Below are positions 53,285 to 63,088 of a stretch of DNA of 64,000 bases, piece by piece (position 1 is the first letter of the stretch; the number at the start of each line of letters is the position of its first letter). Origin of the DNA: Alkalihalobacterium sp048323755 (GTDB lineage Bacteria > Bacillota > Bacilli > Bacillales > Bacillaceae_F); the NCBI RefSeq assembly GCF_048323755.1, contig NZ_JBLWFS010000017.1, positions 25,333-89,332 on the forward strand, given 5' to 3'. The position numbers and the translations under genes are program-made. The notes below the pieces were generated by a model. That model was not told the origin of the DNA, made no database searches, and saw only the letters and a list, made by a program, of their open reading frames with translations.

Positions 53285-53860
53285 ATGACCGAACGTACTT
53301 TAAGTGAGATCCCGACGCTAGAAACGGAAAACTACTTCCTTCGAGGAATGACTAATGAAGACGTTACTGACTTATTTGCATTTATGAGTAACTCCGAAAC
53401 GATGAAGTTTATAACGCCACACCCCGTAAAATCAGAACAAGAGCTCCAGGCAACCATTGAAACAAGCCTTGAGAATTTTAGAGAAGAAAAAGAAATTCCT
53501 TGGGTAATCATTCACAAACAAAGTGATGAAATCGTTGGAATGTTTCGCTTTCATAAGTTAAACTTGTGGCATAAGAAAACGGAGATGGGTGTTGTTATTC
53601 GGAGAGACTTCCAAAGGCGCGGTGTGATGTCAGAAATACTAGCAAGTGTGCTCCCATATGGCTTCAATACAATAGGATTAAACCGCATCGTTGGGGACAT
53701 CTTTGCCAAAAATAAAGGCTCTGAAAAATTACTAATGAATTATGGATTTAAAAGAGAAGGTACATTAAGACAAACCGATTTCGACGGGACTCAATACCAT
53801 GACACGGTCGTATTCTCTTTGTTAAAGTCTGAATTCACTTCAAGACAAACGTCTGTTTAA
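53285..53860 (+). CDS. GNAT acetyltransferase (RimJ/RimL type)
   Basis: 191 aa from ATG 53285 (GAGGGG upstream). GNAT marks: WVIIHKQSDEIVGMFRFHKL, EMGVVIRRDFQRRGVMSEIL (acetyl-CoA loop), GLNRIVGDIFAKNKGSEKLL and NYGFKREGTLRQT. This RimJ/RimL subgroup acetylates protein N-termini or small amines; the substrate is not predictable. Confidence 0.9.
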   Translation: MTERTLSEIPTLETENYFLRGMTNEDVTDLFAFMSNSETMKFITPHPVKSEQELQATIETSLENFREEKEIPWVIIHKQSDEIVGMFRFHKLNLWHKKTEMGVVIRRDFQRRGVMSEILASVLPYGFNTIGLNRIVGDIFAKNKGSEKLLMNYGFKREGTLRQTDFDGTQYHDTVVFSLLKSEFTSRQTSV

Positions 53861-53870
53861 TGTACATAAT

Positions 53871-53917
53871 AAAAAGTGGTACCTGGCACCCATAATACCT
53901 GGTGCCAGGTACTTTTT
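53871..53917. repeat. GGTGCCAGGTAC hairpin
   Basis: GTACCTGGCACC and GGTGCCAGGTAC form a perfect 12-bp stem around ten bases, with A5 before and T5 after, so it may also terminate both convergent genes. It shares its GGTGCC/GGCACC core with the hairpin at 3986-4039. Confidence 0.75.
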
Positions 53918-53936
53918 ACACATTTCACATATGCGA

Positions 53937-54866
53937 TTATTGGTTTTCTAACAGATTTAATAATAAATCAGGTCGATCTGTGATAATACCATCTGCCCCT
54001 TGATCTAGCAGCAGTTTCATCGTTTCTTCATCATTGATTGTCCAGTAATGAACTTCCATTCCTTTTCGATGCGCTGCTTTAATCAATCTGGAGCTCGTTA
54101 AGTCAAAGATGCTTTCTTCTGTTGGAATTTGTACGGCATCTACATTCGGTCTATAGAGTCCGTTCAAAAACAACTTATTAAAAACTACAAAGTTAGTAAT
54201 CTCTTCTCGGCCTCCACTTATTGCTACTCTTCCATCTGCCAACTCATCGAACGCTTCAATAATCGAGTGATCAAATGAGGCAATTAATACACGTTCCTCA
54301 AGCTCATACCGTTGAAGAAGTTCCCATAACAATTCGCTCATTACCTGATGAGTACTTGGTGGATTTGTTGCTTTCAATTCGATAACCATCTTCATTTCAG
54401 AAAAGTTGTCAAAAATTTCTTCTACTGTAGGTATCGTTATCCCTTTTCCTCTAAAACTGTATTCACCATCTAGGTCTTGGAAGTAATATCCTGCATCAAG
54501 CTGTTGAATTTCTTCTAAAGTGAGTTCAGCCACACTCCCCTCACCATCCGTTGTACGATCAACCGTTGAATCGTGAATAGCAACAAGTTGTTCATCTTTC
54601 GTAATATGGACATCGAACTCGATGACGTCCACACCTAATTGCCTAGCCTGTTCAAATGCCACGATTGTATTAGAAGGCGCCAAATGCTCTCCACCTTGAT
54701 GTGCAATCACCATTGGTCGATCACTTTCGAAAAATGGCTTCGCTGCTCGTTCTTGTACAGGTAAAAAATTAAGAATCATCCACACACCTATGATTACTAC
54801 AATAATTGTAATCATTACAGATAACCAACGTCGCTTCTTCTGTTGATTTGTTGCTATATTCGCCAT
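53937..54866 (-). CDS. Membrane-anchored glycerophosphodiester phosphodiesterase
   Basis: 309 aa. One N-terminal helix (SVMITIIVVIIGVWMILNFL) anchors an external GDPD domain. Catalytic residues are in MVIAHQGGEHLAPSNT (Gly for the usual Arg after His-Gln, a variation seen in some family members), DVIEFDVHITKD and AIHDSTVDRTTDG, with a YWTINDEETMKLLLDQGADG tail. It may act on lipid head groups or teichoic-acid-like polymers at the cell surface. Confidence 0.92.
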   Translation of the reverse strand: MANIATNQQKKRRWLSVMITIIVVIIGVWMILNFLPVQERAAKPFFESDRPMVIAHQGGEHLAPSNTIVAFEQARQLGVDVIEFDVHITKDEQLVAIHDSTVDRTTDGEGSVAELTLEEIQQLDAGYYFQDLDGEYSFRGKGITIPTVEEIFDNFSEMKMVIELKATNPPSTHQVMSELLWELLQRYELEERVLIASFDHSIIEAFDELADGRVAISGGREEITNFVVFNKLFLNGLYRPNVDAVQIPTEESIFDLTSSRLIKAAHRKGMEVHYWTINDEETMKLLLDQGADGIITDRPDLLLNLLENQ

Positions 54867-55025
54867 TCGTCTCTTCCTCTCATATATAATTACTATTATG
54901 AATTCTCCTCTAGTTGTTTCTTCCCCTTTAATTTCTTTATTAAGATAATATTAATTAATTATTCATGTTTAGTTCGCCACATAAAAAAATACGCAGCACG
55001 ATTTGCGCTACGTAAAAAATCATTA

Positions 55026-55280
55026 TCATTTTACTGTCTTTACAATAAACGAACTGACTTCGTTTTCATCTTCCATCTTTTCTTCACTAAAAATGGTGTT
55101 TGTTTGCGGGTCAAAAACGACAGCTTTAAAACATTTTTCTTGCTCATTATAAAAGAGTTCAACTGCATCGCCAAAATCTTCAGGAGGTCTACTAATATTA
55201 AAGGTCTCGCTTTCCACCTTACCGCTTTTGACATTGGCAATTTTGTCCTTCATCGCTTCTTTTAGTTCTTCCTTATTCAT
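55026..55280 (-). CDS. Small conserved-type hypothetical protein
   Basis: 84 aa with AAAGGAGA upstream of ATG. Acidic, no membrane span or cysteine motif; predicted helix then beta strands (VELFYNEQEKCFKAVVFDPQ). I do not recognise the family. The strong ribosome binding site and codon use like its neighbours support a real gene. It lies between a GDPD gene and a molybdoenzyme with no obvious link to either. Confidence 0.65.
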   Translation of the reverse strand: MNKEELKEAMKDKIANVKSGKVESETFNISRPPEDFGDAVELFYNEQEKCFKAVVFDPQTNTIFSEEKMEDENEVSSFIVKTVK

Positions 55281-55365
55281 ATAGTTCTCCTTTCCAAAGT
55301 ACAGCTTTTAATTGTTATTATCAATCTGTAATGCTATTCTATTCAAGCTTTTCAAGAACAGAGTA

Positions 55366-55398
55366 AAAGAGCATCTACATTAAAGATGCTCTTTCACT
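55366..55398 (-). terminator. Terminator after the molybdoenzyme gene
   Basis: AAAGAGCATCT pairs with AGATGCTCTTT around seven bases, with an adjacent T-rich stretch on the minus strand. Confidence 0.75.
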
Positions 55399-55406
55399 CA
55401 AAGATT

Positions 55407-57443
55407 TTATATTTTCTCGATGTCTACGCGTCCAGAGAAAAATGTTGCTCCCCCACCCATGTCTGCTACTCGATCGGGTGCGAGTGAATTAACGAAATAT
55501 TTTTTTCCAGGCAAGTCAGCCCATAATCCCTGACTAACGACTACACCTGGTAAAACATTTTCTCCAACTGCTGCAATCAGTTCGCATTCGCCGCGATCAT
55601 TCCAAACTCGAACAGTATCGCCATCTTCAATGGAGCGTTTTTCTGCATCTTTGCTATTCAAATGCAGTCGTGGATATTTTTCTAAGGAAATATGCTTTTC
55701 ATTGTTGGAAAACGTTGAATTTAAAAAGTTATGATTCGGTGCTGGAATAAATAAAAATGGCAAATCACCATCATTTACAATTGGCGTATACGTTGGCAGT
55801 CCTGGATATCCATCTCGTTCCATTTGTTCGGAATACAGTTCAATTTTCCCACTTGGTGTTGGAAGATTATTTAATAAATTAATTCTTCTATCTGCCTTTA
55901 CATATTGTTTTTCAATAAGTAATTCATAGTTGATGTCCTTTACGTACGGATTATCTACATCGTCAATTGACTGACGAATTAATTGTTCATCTGTATCCTT
56001 GAATGCTTCCTCTTGAAAACCAAAAGCCTTAGCGAATAATCGAAACACATCAGGATTTGATTTACTTTCCCCGTACGGTGCGATAACAGGCTGCTGGATT
56101 TGCATATAATGGTGCCAATATGACGTATAAAAATCTGTATTCTCAAACGAAGAAGTCGCTGGTAATACAATATCTGCATACATCGCCGTCTCTGTTAAAA
56201 ACAAGTCATGAACAATTAAAAATAAATCATCTCTTGCCAACCCTTGACGAACTTTATTCCCTTCTGGTGTAACTACTGCAGGATTACTGTTATAAACATA
56301 CATTGAACGAATTGGTTGGTTCGTCTCCAATAATGCTTGCCCGATCAAGTTCATATTAATAACACGAGCGTTTTTATTCTGTCTTAGTTCAGGGCGTTGG
56401 AGAGCTCTAACATTGTGATTTAAAAAGGCACCATTTCCTTTAATTGCACCGCCGCCTCTTATCACCCATTGTCCAGTTAAGGCAGGCAGACACGCGATTG
56501 TCCGGACCGCCATTCCGCCGTTATCATGATGCTGTAATCCGTTTCCGATCCGTATAAACGAAGGTGACGCGTGACCATACATTCGTGCAAGTTTATATAT
56601 ATCCTCAACAGGAACTCCCGTAATATTGGATACCGTGTTGGGATCGTACTGTTCTACGTGATTTCCTAATTCTTTGTATCCTACTGTATACTGTTTTAAA
56701 AAATCATGATCGGTCATGTTCTCAGCAAACAAAATGTGCATAATTCCAAGCGCCAGTGCCCCGTCGGTACCAGGTAAAATGGGAATGAACCAGTCTGCTA
56801 AGCGCCCTGTTTGATTTTTATGCACATCTATTACGAAGATTTTCGCTCCATTTTTTCTTGCCTTCTGTGCGAGTGCCACTTGATGCATATTCGTACTAAC
56901 AGCATTGACACCCCAGAAAATAAATAATTTCGTATCGATCGTCTCCTCAGGATCAGTCCCGAAGCTACCACCCATTGTATAACTATACCCTTTGGAACCA
57001 GCTGCCGAACAAATCGTTTGATCCTGAATACTTACACCTAATCGATTGAAAAAGCGGCGGTCCATTCCTTCCGCACTAATTCTTCCCATGTTTCCATAAA
57101 ACCCATAAGGAAGAATGCTTTCAGGGCCTTCACTATCAATCAGATGAGTCCAGCGATCCTTAATTGCTTTAATTGCCTCTTCCCAGCTAATTCGTTCAAA
57201 CTTCCCTTCCCCTTTACGACCTACTCGCTTTAGAGGATACTCTAATCGTTTCGGGTCATAAATTCGGTCGGTCATATGACGAACTTTGTTACAAATGTTT
57301 CCTTGTGTCACTGGATGATCGGGATCACCAGCAACTTTAATAATTTTTCCGTCTTTTTTATGCAGCAGAAGACCACATTGATCAGGACAGTCAAGTGGAC
57401 ATACTGCTGGAAAAACACCATTTTGCTCTTTTGTGTAGGCCAT
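55407..57443 (-). CDS. Molybdopterin oxidoreductase with 4Fe-4S site (YoaE-like)
   Basis: 678 aa DMSO-reductase-family protein. The N-terminal Cys cluster binds 4Fe-4S (AVCPLDCPDQCGLLLHKKDG and GNICNKVRH). A bis-MGD-binding core follows (WEEAIKAIKDRW, NGLQHHDNGGMAVRTIACLP and VVSQGLWADLPGKKYFVNSL). The molybdenum-ligand region reads DQTICSAAGSKG. No signal peptide, so it is cytoplasmic. No electron-transfer subunits lie beside it, as with B. subtilis YoaE. The substrate is unknown. Confidence 0.9.
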   Translation of the reverse strand: MAYTKEQNGVFPAVCPLDCPDQCGLLLHKKDGKIIKVAGDPDHPVTQGNICNKVRHMTDRIYDPKRLEYPLKRVGRKGEGKFERISWEEAIKAIKDRWTHLIDSEGPESILPYGFYGNMGRISAEGMDRRFFNRLGVSIQDQTICSAAGSKGYSYTMGGSFGTDPEETIDTKLFIFWGVNAVSTNMHQVALAQKARKNGAKIFVIDVHKNQTGRLADWFIPILPGTDGALALGIMHILFAENMTDHDFLKQYTVGYKELGNHVEQYDPNTVSNITGVPVEDIYKLARMYGHASPSFIRIGNGLQHHDNGGMAVRTIACLPALTGQWVIRGGGAIKGNGAFLNHNVRALQRPELRQNKNARVINMNLIGQALLETNQPIRSMYVYNSNPAVVTPEGNKVRQGLARDDLFLIVHDLFLTETAMYADIVLPATSSFENTDFYTSYWHHYMQIQQPVIAPYGESKSNPDVFRLFAKAFGFQEEAFKDTDEQLIRQSIDDVDNPYVKDINYELLIEKQYVKADRRINLLNNLPTPSGKIELYSEQMERDGYPGLPTYTPIVNDGDLPFLFIPAPNHNFLNSTFSNNEKHISLEKYPRLHLNSKDAEKRSIEDGDTVRVWNDRGECELIAAVGENVLPGVVVSQGLWADLPGKKYFVNSLAPDRVADMGGGATFFSGRVDIEKI

Positions 57444-57661
57444 ATAAATATCCCTTTCATCTCATTAATCTATTTTTTATACCTAGTTTTATAAGAAAAT
57501 CATATTCAAGTAAAATAAAGACATAATAGTAGAGTACCATTTTTTTTTCACTATCGCATCTAATTCATATGGAAATAGTTTAGATTATCGAAATAAAATT
57601 TTTTGTCTATAGATATGGTATATAATTTTCCTTCTAGCTCTATACCAAATTTAGGATATAA

Positions 57662-57868
57662 TTGAAATGTAATTTTCATGATTATAAGTTCAATGTTTGG
57701 ACAAATGAGAAGTTTCAATCGGCATATACGGATGTACTAACAGACGATTTTAATCAATTAATTATCGATCATCTAGTTTCATTTTATATGATCACGAAAA
57801 ACCGCAAAAAAAGACAAATGAGTCTCCTTAATTATAATAGAAAGCCAGTCCACCATAAGTATGGGTGA
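57662..57868 (+). CDS. Possible small protein, unknown
   Basis: 68 codons from TTG with a weak AGGATAT upstream. Charged and aromatic-rich (KFNVWTNEKFQSAYTDVLTD, MITKNRKKRQM), no recognised motif. The frame ends inside a terminator-like hairpin (AAGCCAGTCCACC with GGGTGAACTGGCTT), which argues for transcription but could also mean the last codons are not coding. It might instead be a gene remnant. Confidence 0.3.
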   Translation: MKCNFHDYKFNVWTNEKFQSAYTDVLTDDFNQLIIDHLVSFYMITKNRKKRQMSLLNYNRKPVHHKYG

Positions 57869-57882
57869 ACTGGCTTATTTCG
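57840..57882 (+). terminator. Terminator-like hairpin
   Basis: AAGCCAGTCCACC and GGGTGAACTGGCTT pair with one mismatch around seven bases, followed by ATTTCGTTTT. Confidence 0.6.
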
Positions 57883-57953
57883 TTTTCTACCATTATCCTG
57901 TTTTTCGACTAGTATTCTGATTCACTTTTACTTCTTCTATTCGAGAAAGGACG

Positions 57954-58859
57954 TTATTTCTTTCTTTTAAAATCTTTAATGACTTGATCAAACAGGTCTG
58001 GATAATCTGTAAAAATCCCCGTCACTCCCCAGTCTAATGCTTTCCTCATATTTTCTTCTGTGTTCACAGTGTACGGGTGAATGTGTAAACCATTATTTCT
58101 AACGCGCTCAACATAATCTTGGTTAATATGATTTAAGTTTGGTCCCACCCCAATCGCATATTGTTTAATACTATCTAACTGCGCCTCCGCATCCTCTCCA
58201 AGTAAAGGTCTAGAAATAAGTTGAACAAGCGGAATATTTGGGTTCATTTCATTGATCATTAATAAGCTGTCTGGATGAAAGGATTGAATAATGACTTTGC
58301 TTGAACGACCATTTACACCTGTTAATTTGTAGGCATCCATTAACTCTAGTAACGTTTCTTCCATTCCAGGATATAGAGCTGGTGATTTTGTCTCAATATA
58401 ATAATTTGTGCTCCTGCCGAACCGCTGAAAAATCTCTTCTAACGTCGGCACCTCAAGTCCAACATATTCTTCCTTGGCCTTCCCTGGGTTTCTAGTATTA
58501 AACCACGAACCGGCATCTAGAGATTTAATTTCTTCAATTGTTAAATCTTTTACCGCCCCTGTTCCATTGGTCGTCCGATTAACCGTTGTGTCATGCATGG
58601 CAATTAAAGTACCGTCTTTCGTCATTTGCAGATCAATTTCAATGTAATCTGCTTTCATTTTTAAACCGAGTTCGTATGCAAGCATCGTATGTTCAGGAGC
58701 ATGTCCAGATGCTCCACGATGAGCAACGTTTACAATTTTTTGTTCTGGAGCTGGAAAACTTGACTGACTTGCCGCTAACGACTGACTAGGTCCAAATAAC
58801 TGTGTGACCAAACCTAAACCTACAACTAACATTGCTGACCTTTTCAACCACTTTTTCAT
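57954..58859 (-). CDS. Secreted glycerophosphodiester phosphodiesterase
   Basis: 301 aa with a signal peptide (SAMLVVGLGLVTQLFGPSQS, predicted cleavage near SLAAS). It has the complete GDPD catalytic set: NVAHRGASGHAPEHTMLAYE, DYIEIDLQMTKDG, AMHDTTVNRTTNGTG and a HPYTVNTEENMRKALDWGVT tail. It resembles B. subtilis GlpQ in layout. The third GDPD gene of the window, it would release glycerol-3-phosphate outside the cell for uptake. Confidence 0.95.
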   Translation of the reverse strand: MKKWLKRSAMLVVGLGLVTQLFGPSQSLAASQSSFPAPEQKIVNVAHRGASGHAPEHTMLAYELGLKMKADYIEIDLQMTKDGTLIAMHDTTVNRTTNGTGAVKDLTIEEIKSLDAGSWFNTRNPGKAKEEYVGLEVPTLEEIFQRFGRSTNYYIETKSPALYPGMEETLLELMDAYKLTGVNGRSSKVIIQSFHPDSLLMINEMNPNIPLVQLISRPLLGEDAEAQLDSIKQYAIGVGPNLNHINQDYVERVRNNGLHIHPYTVNTEENMRKALDWGVTGIFTDYPDLFDQVIKDFKRKK

Positions 58860-59391
58860 TTAAATCTCTCCCTTCATATTTACAAATTTACTATAAGAGA
58901 GAAGTATTAAGATAAATCCCTATTTCTGTAAAGATTAGTGAGAAGTAGTCAAATGAGAACATAGACTTAATCTACTATAATTAATTCTCCTTAGTATATA
59001 CACTTTATTTGGATACTAGTCTGTATAAACGCGATATAAACACTCCTTTAATATCACGACTTAGGTATAGAATTTAAAGGCGCTCTACTCCTAGAATTCA
59101 AAATCTAATAATATTCTGTTATATTTTTTACGAAAATTAAGCTAATTTTACGAATTATTCAATTATATATAAAAAGATTTACCTATTAATAACATTTTTT
59201 CAATAAAAGATATAGGAACGTCTATCTAATTAATTATTCTGAAAATTGGGTCTTACGCTATTCGAAATACCTTTTTAGTTACTCTATCATTGACACATAG
59301 ATGAGAAAAAGGAGGTAAGAATTAAATTTTATTTAGAAAAACGTAATAGAACAAATCTTTTATTAAAAAAAACGTAACAGGAAGGAGTTTT
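58860..59391. other. Divergent intergenic region with a palindrome
   Basis: About 530 very AT-rich bases between the secreted GDPD (minus) and the subtilase (plus). CGAAAATTA-AG-CTAATTTTACG at 59131-59153 is nearly palindromic and could be an operator. No GlpP-type leader terminator, tRNA or ORF was seen. Confidence 0.4.
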
Positions 59392-60882
59392 ATGATGCAT
59401 AACACACTCAAGAAATCTATTATCGGTTTCCTTACTCTTGTACTAGTCCTCTCTTCATTTAGCTTTAGTGCATTAGCAAATGGAAAAACTGAGGTTAATT
59501 CAAGTTCGGAACGTTTACTAGTCGTGTTCAAATCTGAAAATCTACCAAATAACGTAGAACAAATCATTTCAAATGCTGGTGGAGAAGTTACATATGAGGT
59601 TCCTCAAATTGGAGTTATTGAGGTTACAACAAATACACCTGCTACTTTCCTAAAAGAGATGATGAACAATCGTCATGTATTATCAATCGGTCCTTCTCAA
59701 GAAGTAACGCTTGATTTACCTGAATTTGAGGTTGTTAGTGAAGAAGCTGTTTCTACTGATCTTCCAATTAAAAACATTTGGGATTCTGGCTATCAGTGGG
59801 ATATCGAGCAAGTAACGAATAACGGTGCTACCCATGATATGTACAGAGATGCTAGAAAAGATGTAGTCGTTGCTGTTATTGATAGTGGATTTGACTTTAA
59901 CCATCCAGATCTAGCACACGTTGTTGACGAGGAGGGCTCAAAAACTTTCGTACCTAGTACTACTGACTCTTGGGATTTTAACAGTCACGGTACTCACGTA
60001 GCTGGAACAATTGGAGCAGACGGTAATATGAAAGGTGTAGCTCCAGGAGTAACATTACGTTCTTATCGCGTGTTTGGTGCAACAGGTGGCGCACAACAAA
60101 TTTGGATTACTGATGCCATTATTGCAGCTGCTGACGATGGTGCTGATGTAATCAACATGAGCTTAGGTGGTACTCGTTTACTTGGTCAATGGTTCTACAC
60201 AGATCCCGAGACTGGTGAAAAAATTCGCGGTGGAAACAGTGCTGCAGACTATGTTGCTTATAACCGTGCCATTCGCTATGCGGTAAACCAAGGAGCAACA
60301 GTTGTCTCTTCTGCTGGTAACTCTGCTCAAGATTTAAAGAGCCCTGCAAAAGTCGCAGATTGGCAGAATGCTAACCGAAATGACGGTTGGGAAGCGCGTG
60401 GTGCTGTATTCTTCGTACCAGCACAAATGCCTGGGGTAATTACAGTTTCCGCTACTGGTGGTGGCTTTGGAACGGAAGATCGTTTAGCTTTCTATTCTAA
60501 CTATGGAAATGGCGCGATTGACTTAGGTGCACCTGGTGGAGATTTAGGACCTGATAGACTAGGTGGCAGTAAATTCTTAGTATTAAGTGCCGTTCCGACT
60601 TACATGGACTTTAACACCGGCCGTGGTCCAGAAGCTAAAGCTTTATTTGGTAACGGCTATGGTTGGAAGGGTGGTACTTCAATGGCTGCTCCTCAAGTTT
60701 CAGGTGTAGCAGCAGCGTACATCGCTCAACAGTTAGCAGTAACAGGTAAGAAACCTTCTCCAAACCAAGTACAAACTCGTCTTCAACAAACAGCAGTTGA
60801 TGCTGGTAAAAGAGGATATGACGAGATTTATGGACATGGTATTGTAAATGCTGAACGTGCTTTATTAAACATTAGAAGATAA
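59392..60882 (+). CDS. Secreted S8 (subtilisin-like) serine protease
   Basis: 496 aa, with GAAGGAG upstream of ATG. Signal peptide (KKSIIGFLTLVLVLSSFSFS, ending near ALANG), an inhibitor-I9-like propeptide (LLVVFKSENLPNNVEQIISN) and the catalytic domain. Triad: VVAVIDSGFDFNHPDL (Asp), SHGTHVAGTIG (His) and GTSMAAPQVSGVAAAYIA (Ser), with oxyanion Asn in SSAGNSAQD. Compared with subtilisin BPN' it has insertions, for example GQWFYTDPETGEKIRGGNS. Its closest type is the larger bacterial S8 family used in nutrient scavenging. Confidence 0.95.
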   Translation: MMHNTLKKSIIGFLTLVLVLSSFSFSALANGKTEVNSSSERLLVVFKSENLPNNVEQIISNAGGEVTYEVPQIGVIEVTTNTPATFLKEMMNNRHVLSIGPSQEVTLDLPEFEVVSEEAVSTDLPIKNIWDSGYQWDIEQVTNNGATHDMYRDARKDVVVAVIDSGFDFNHPDLAHVVDEEGSKTFVPSTTDSWDFNSHGTHVAGTIGADGNMKGVAPGVTLRSYRVFGATGGAQQIWITDAIIAAADDGADVINMSLGGTRLLGQWFYTDPETGEKIRGGNSAADYVAYNRAIRYAVNQGATVVSSAGNSAQDLKSPAKVADWQNANRNDGWEARGAVFFVPAQMPGVITVSATGGGFGTEDRLAFYSNYGNGAIDLGAPGGDLGPDRLGGSKFLVLSAVPTYMDFNTGRGPEAKALFGNGYGWKGGTSMAAPQVSGVAAAYIAQQLAVTGKKPSPNQVQTRLQQTAVDAGKRGYDEIYGHGIVNAERALLNIRR

Positions 60883-60892
60883 TTACATTTAG

Positions 60893-60933
60893 TAAAAGAG
60901 GAAGGCGCATATCGTTGCCTTCCTCTTTTTATG
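60893..60933 (+). terminator. Terminator after the protease gene
   Basis: AAAAGAGGAAGGC pairs with GCCTTCCTCTTTT around about ten bases, followed by a T-run. Confidence 0.88.
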
Positions 60934-61143
60934 GAATCATTAGTTAACTGATTCTTACATGAATACATATTACATGTTTCTATAATTATAATATCTCGTC
61001 TAATGTACACAATAATAATGCGAGTTCCATGATAGCTGGATGTAACTTAAATACTTAGCAATTATAAAACTGTTTAAGCTTCTTATTCTTATTAGAAATA
61101 GAAGTATATTTCTATTGGATGACACAGTTGAAAGGATACAAAT

Positions 61144-62988
61144 ATGATTACAGATATGCAATTGGTATTTCTTATTTTAATTATTACTACCATCTGCTTT
61201 CTAATTCCACGTTTTAGAGCAGATTTAGTTGCAATTAGTTCATTATTAGCTTTATTATTAACAGGTTTAATTGATGTGCCTGAAGCATTTGCTGGCTTTT
61301 CTAATAGCGTGGTCATCATGGTTGCGGCTTTATTTATTGTTGGCGCAGGTGTCTTTCAAAGTGGACTAGCTCAAAAGGCCGGAGATTTATTAGTAAAAAG
61401 TACTGGTAATAGTGAATTAAAACTAACCATTTTTATGCTTGCTTTAGTAGCTGTTTTGAGTGGCTTTATTAGTAATACGGGAACGGTTGCTATTCTCCTT
61501 CCTATTGTTGTTAGTTTATGTAGACAAATGCAACTTCACCCTGGAAAGCTTTTAATCCCTTTAGCTTTTGCTAGTAGTATGGGTGGAGCTTTAACGTTAA
61601 TTGGAACAGCACCAAACTTAATTGCAAGTCAAAGCTTGCATGATGCTGGATATGGCGCACTTTCTTTTTTCTCGTTCACACCAATTGGCTTGATTATGCT
61701 TTTAGTAGGTATTTTATATTTATGGTTTATAGGTCGGAGGATGCTCGATAAACCTTTAGAAAATAAAGATGGAACATCAGGGAAGTTTGAAGCCACTGAG
61801 CTAATAAATCAATATGGGATTACAAATTCCATTTTTTCTGTAAACGTTTCCGAAGGAAGTAGCATCATAGGTAAAACGATCAAAGATCTTCGCTTACCAA
61901 GTACGTATCATATTACTGTTTTAGAATTAATAAAAGTAGGATCCCCTTCCCTATTAAACCTTACGGGGCGTGCACACTCTCAAAGAATAACGGTAGAACC
62001 CGGCTATATAGTAGAAGTTGGAGATACTTTTCTTTTATTTGGTGAAGAAGATGCAGTTGTAAAGCTATGTCATGAGACCGGATTGACTTTACATAAAGGA
62101 GAGCCCTATCAACTTGAGGAATCTCATTTGGCTGAAGTCATTTTAACGCCTCAATCGAGATTACTCAATCAGGCGATTAAGCAAGTTAATTTTAGAGAAA
62201 AGTATGGTTTAACAGTTTTAGCAATGAAGCATCAGTTTAGACCAGCCAAAAAGGCTACAGCTGATGAAAAATTGCTTTATGGAGATTCGATTCTTGTTCA
62301 TGGAAAGTGGAAAGATATCAATCTTCTTTCCGCTGAAAAGAACGACACCGTTGTATTAAAATCGTCTGCCGAGGATACAGACCCAGTTTATACTACAAAG
62401 AAAAGCAGAATTGCAGGTATCATTCTTTTTGTCATGTTACTTGCAATGGTATTTGAATGGGTTCCTGCAGTCGTCGCAATTGTAGTCGCTGCCTTACTTA
62501 TGGTTTTTACAGGATGTGTGAGACAAACTGATCAGGCGTACCAAGCTATTAACTGGCAAACCGTCATCCTAATTGCCTGTATGCTTCCGATGGCCACGGC
62601 ATTAGAAAAAACAGGCGGTGTCACCTTTATGTCTGAAGGTCTCATCCAAAGTTTAGGAGAAATTGGACCTATTGCTGTCCTTGCAGGCCTATATGCCATT
62701 ACTTCAGTGTTTAGTCAATTTATTAGTAACACCGCTACAGCGGTTTTATTATTTCCAGTTGCTATTTTAACTGCGGAACAATTAGGGGTTAGTCCATTTC
62801 CTATGGTAATGGCTGTTGCCTTTTCTTCGAGTATGGCATTTGCTACTCCTGTAGCTACGCCTCCTAATGCAATGGTTATGGCAGCTGGTAAGTATACATT
62901 TCTAGACTTCGTACGTGTAGGTATTCCATTACAATTCCTCATCGCCTTAATTGCAGTCTTGTTGCTGCCGTTCTTCTTTCCTTTTTAA
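61144..62988 (+). CDS. SLC13-family (divalent anion:Na+ symporter) transporter with two RCK_C domains
   Basis: 614 aa membrane protein. The N-terminal membrane half includes GFSNSVVIMVAALFIVGAGV and the SNT carboxylate/ion motif in GFISNTGTVAILLP. Two cytosolic TrkA-C/RCK_C domains (about 225-410) include SIIGKTIKDLRLPSTYHITV. The C-terminal membrane half has a second SNT (FISNTATAVLLFP) and PVATPPNAMVM. Such proteins move sulfate, dicarboxylates or similar anions. GAAAGGAT precedes the ATG. It lies next to the rRNA operon end. Confidence 0.9.
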   Translation: MITDMQLVFLILIITTICFLIPRFRADLVAISSLLALLLTGLIDVPEAFAGFSNSVVIMVAALFIVGAGVFQSGLAQKAGDLLVKSTGNSELKLTIFMLALVAVLSGFISNTGTVAILLPIVVSLCRQMQLHPGKLLIPLAFASSMGGALTLIGTAPNLIASQSLHDAGYGALSFFSFTPIGLIMLLVGILYLWFIGRRMLDKPLENKDGTSGKFEATELINQYGITNSIFSVNVSEGSSIIGKTIKDLRLPSTYHITVLELIKVGSPSLLNLTGRAHSQRITVEPGYIVEVGDTFLLFGEEDAVVKLCHETGLTLHKGEPYQLEESHLAEVILTPQSRLLNQAIKQVNFREKYGLTVLAMKHQFRPAKKATADEKLLYGDSILVHGKWKDINLLSAEKNDTVVLKSSAEDTDPVYTTKKSRIAGIILFVMLLAMVFEWVPAVVAIVVAALLMVFTGCVRQTDQAYQAINWQTVILIACMLPMATALEKTGGVTFMSEGLIQSLGEIGPIAVLAGLYAITSVFSQFISNTATAVLLFPVAILTAEQLGVSPFPMVMAVAFSSSMAFATPVATPPNAMVMAAGKYTFLDFVRVGIPLQFLIALIAVLLLPFFFPF

Positions 62989-63004
62989 ATAAAAGGCAGA
63001 GTAT

Positions 63005-63054
63005 AAAAGGAAGGTCTTCTATTAAAAATAACGTAACGTGACCTTCCTTTAGCA
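63005..63054 (+). terminator. Terminator after the SLC13 gene
   Basis: AAAGGAAGGTC pairs with GACCTTCCTTT around a loop of about 23 bases. Confidence 0.65.
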
Positions 63055-63088
63055 CGTGTTAACCACTTTGTACGACCTTCACATCTGT

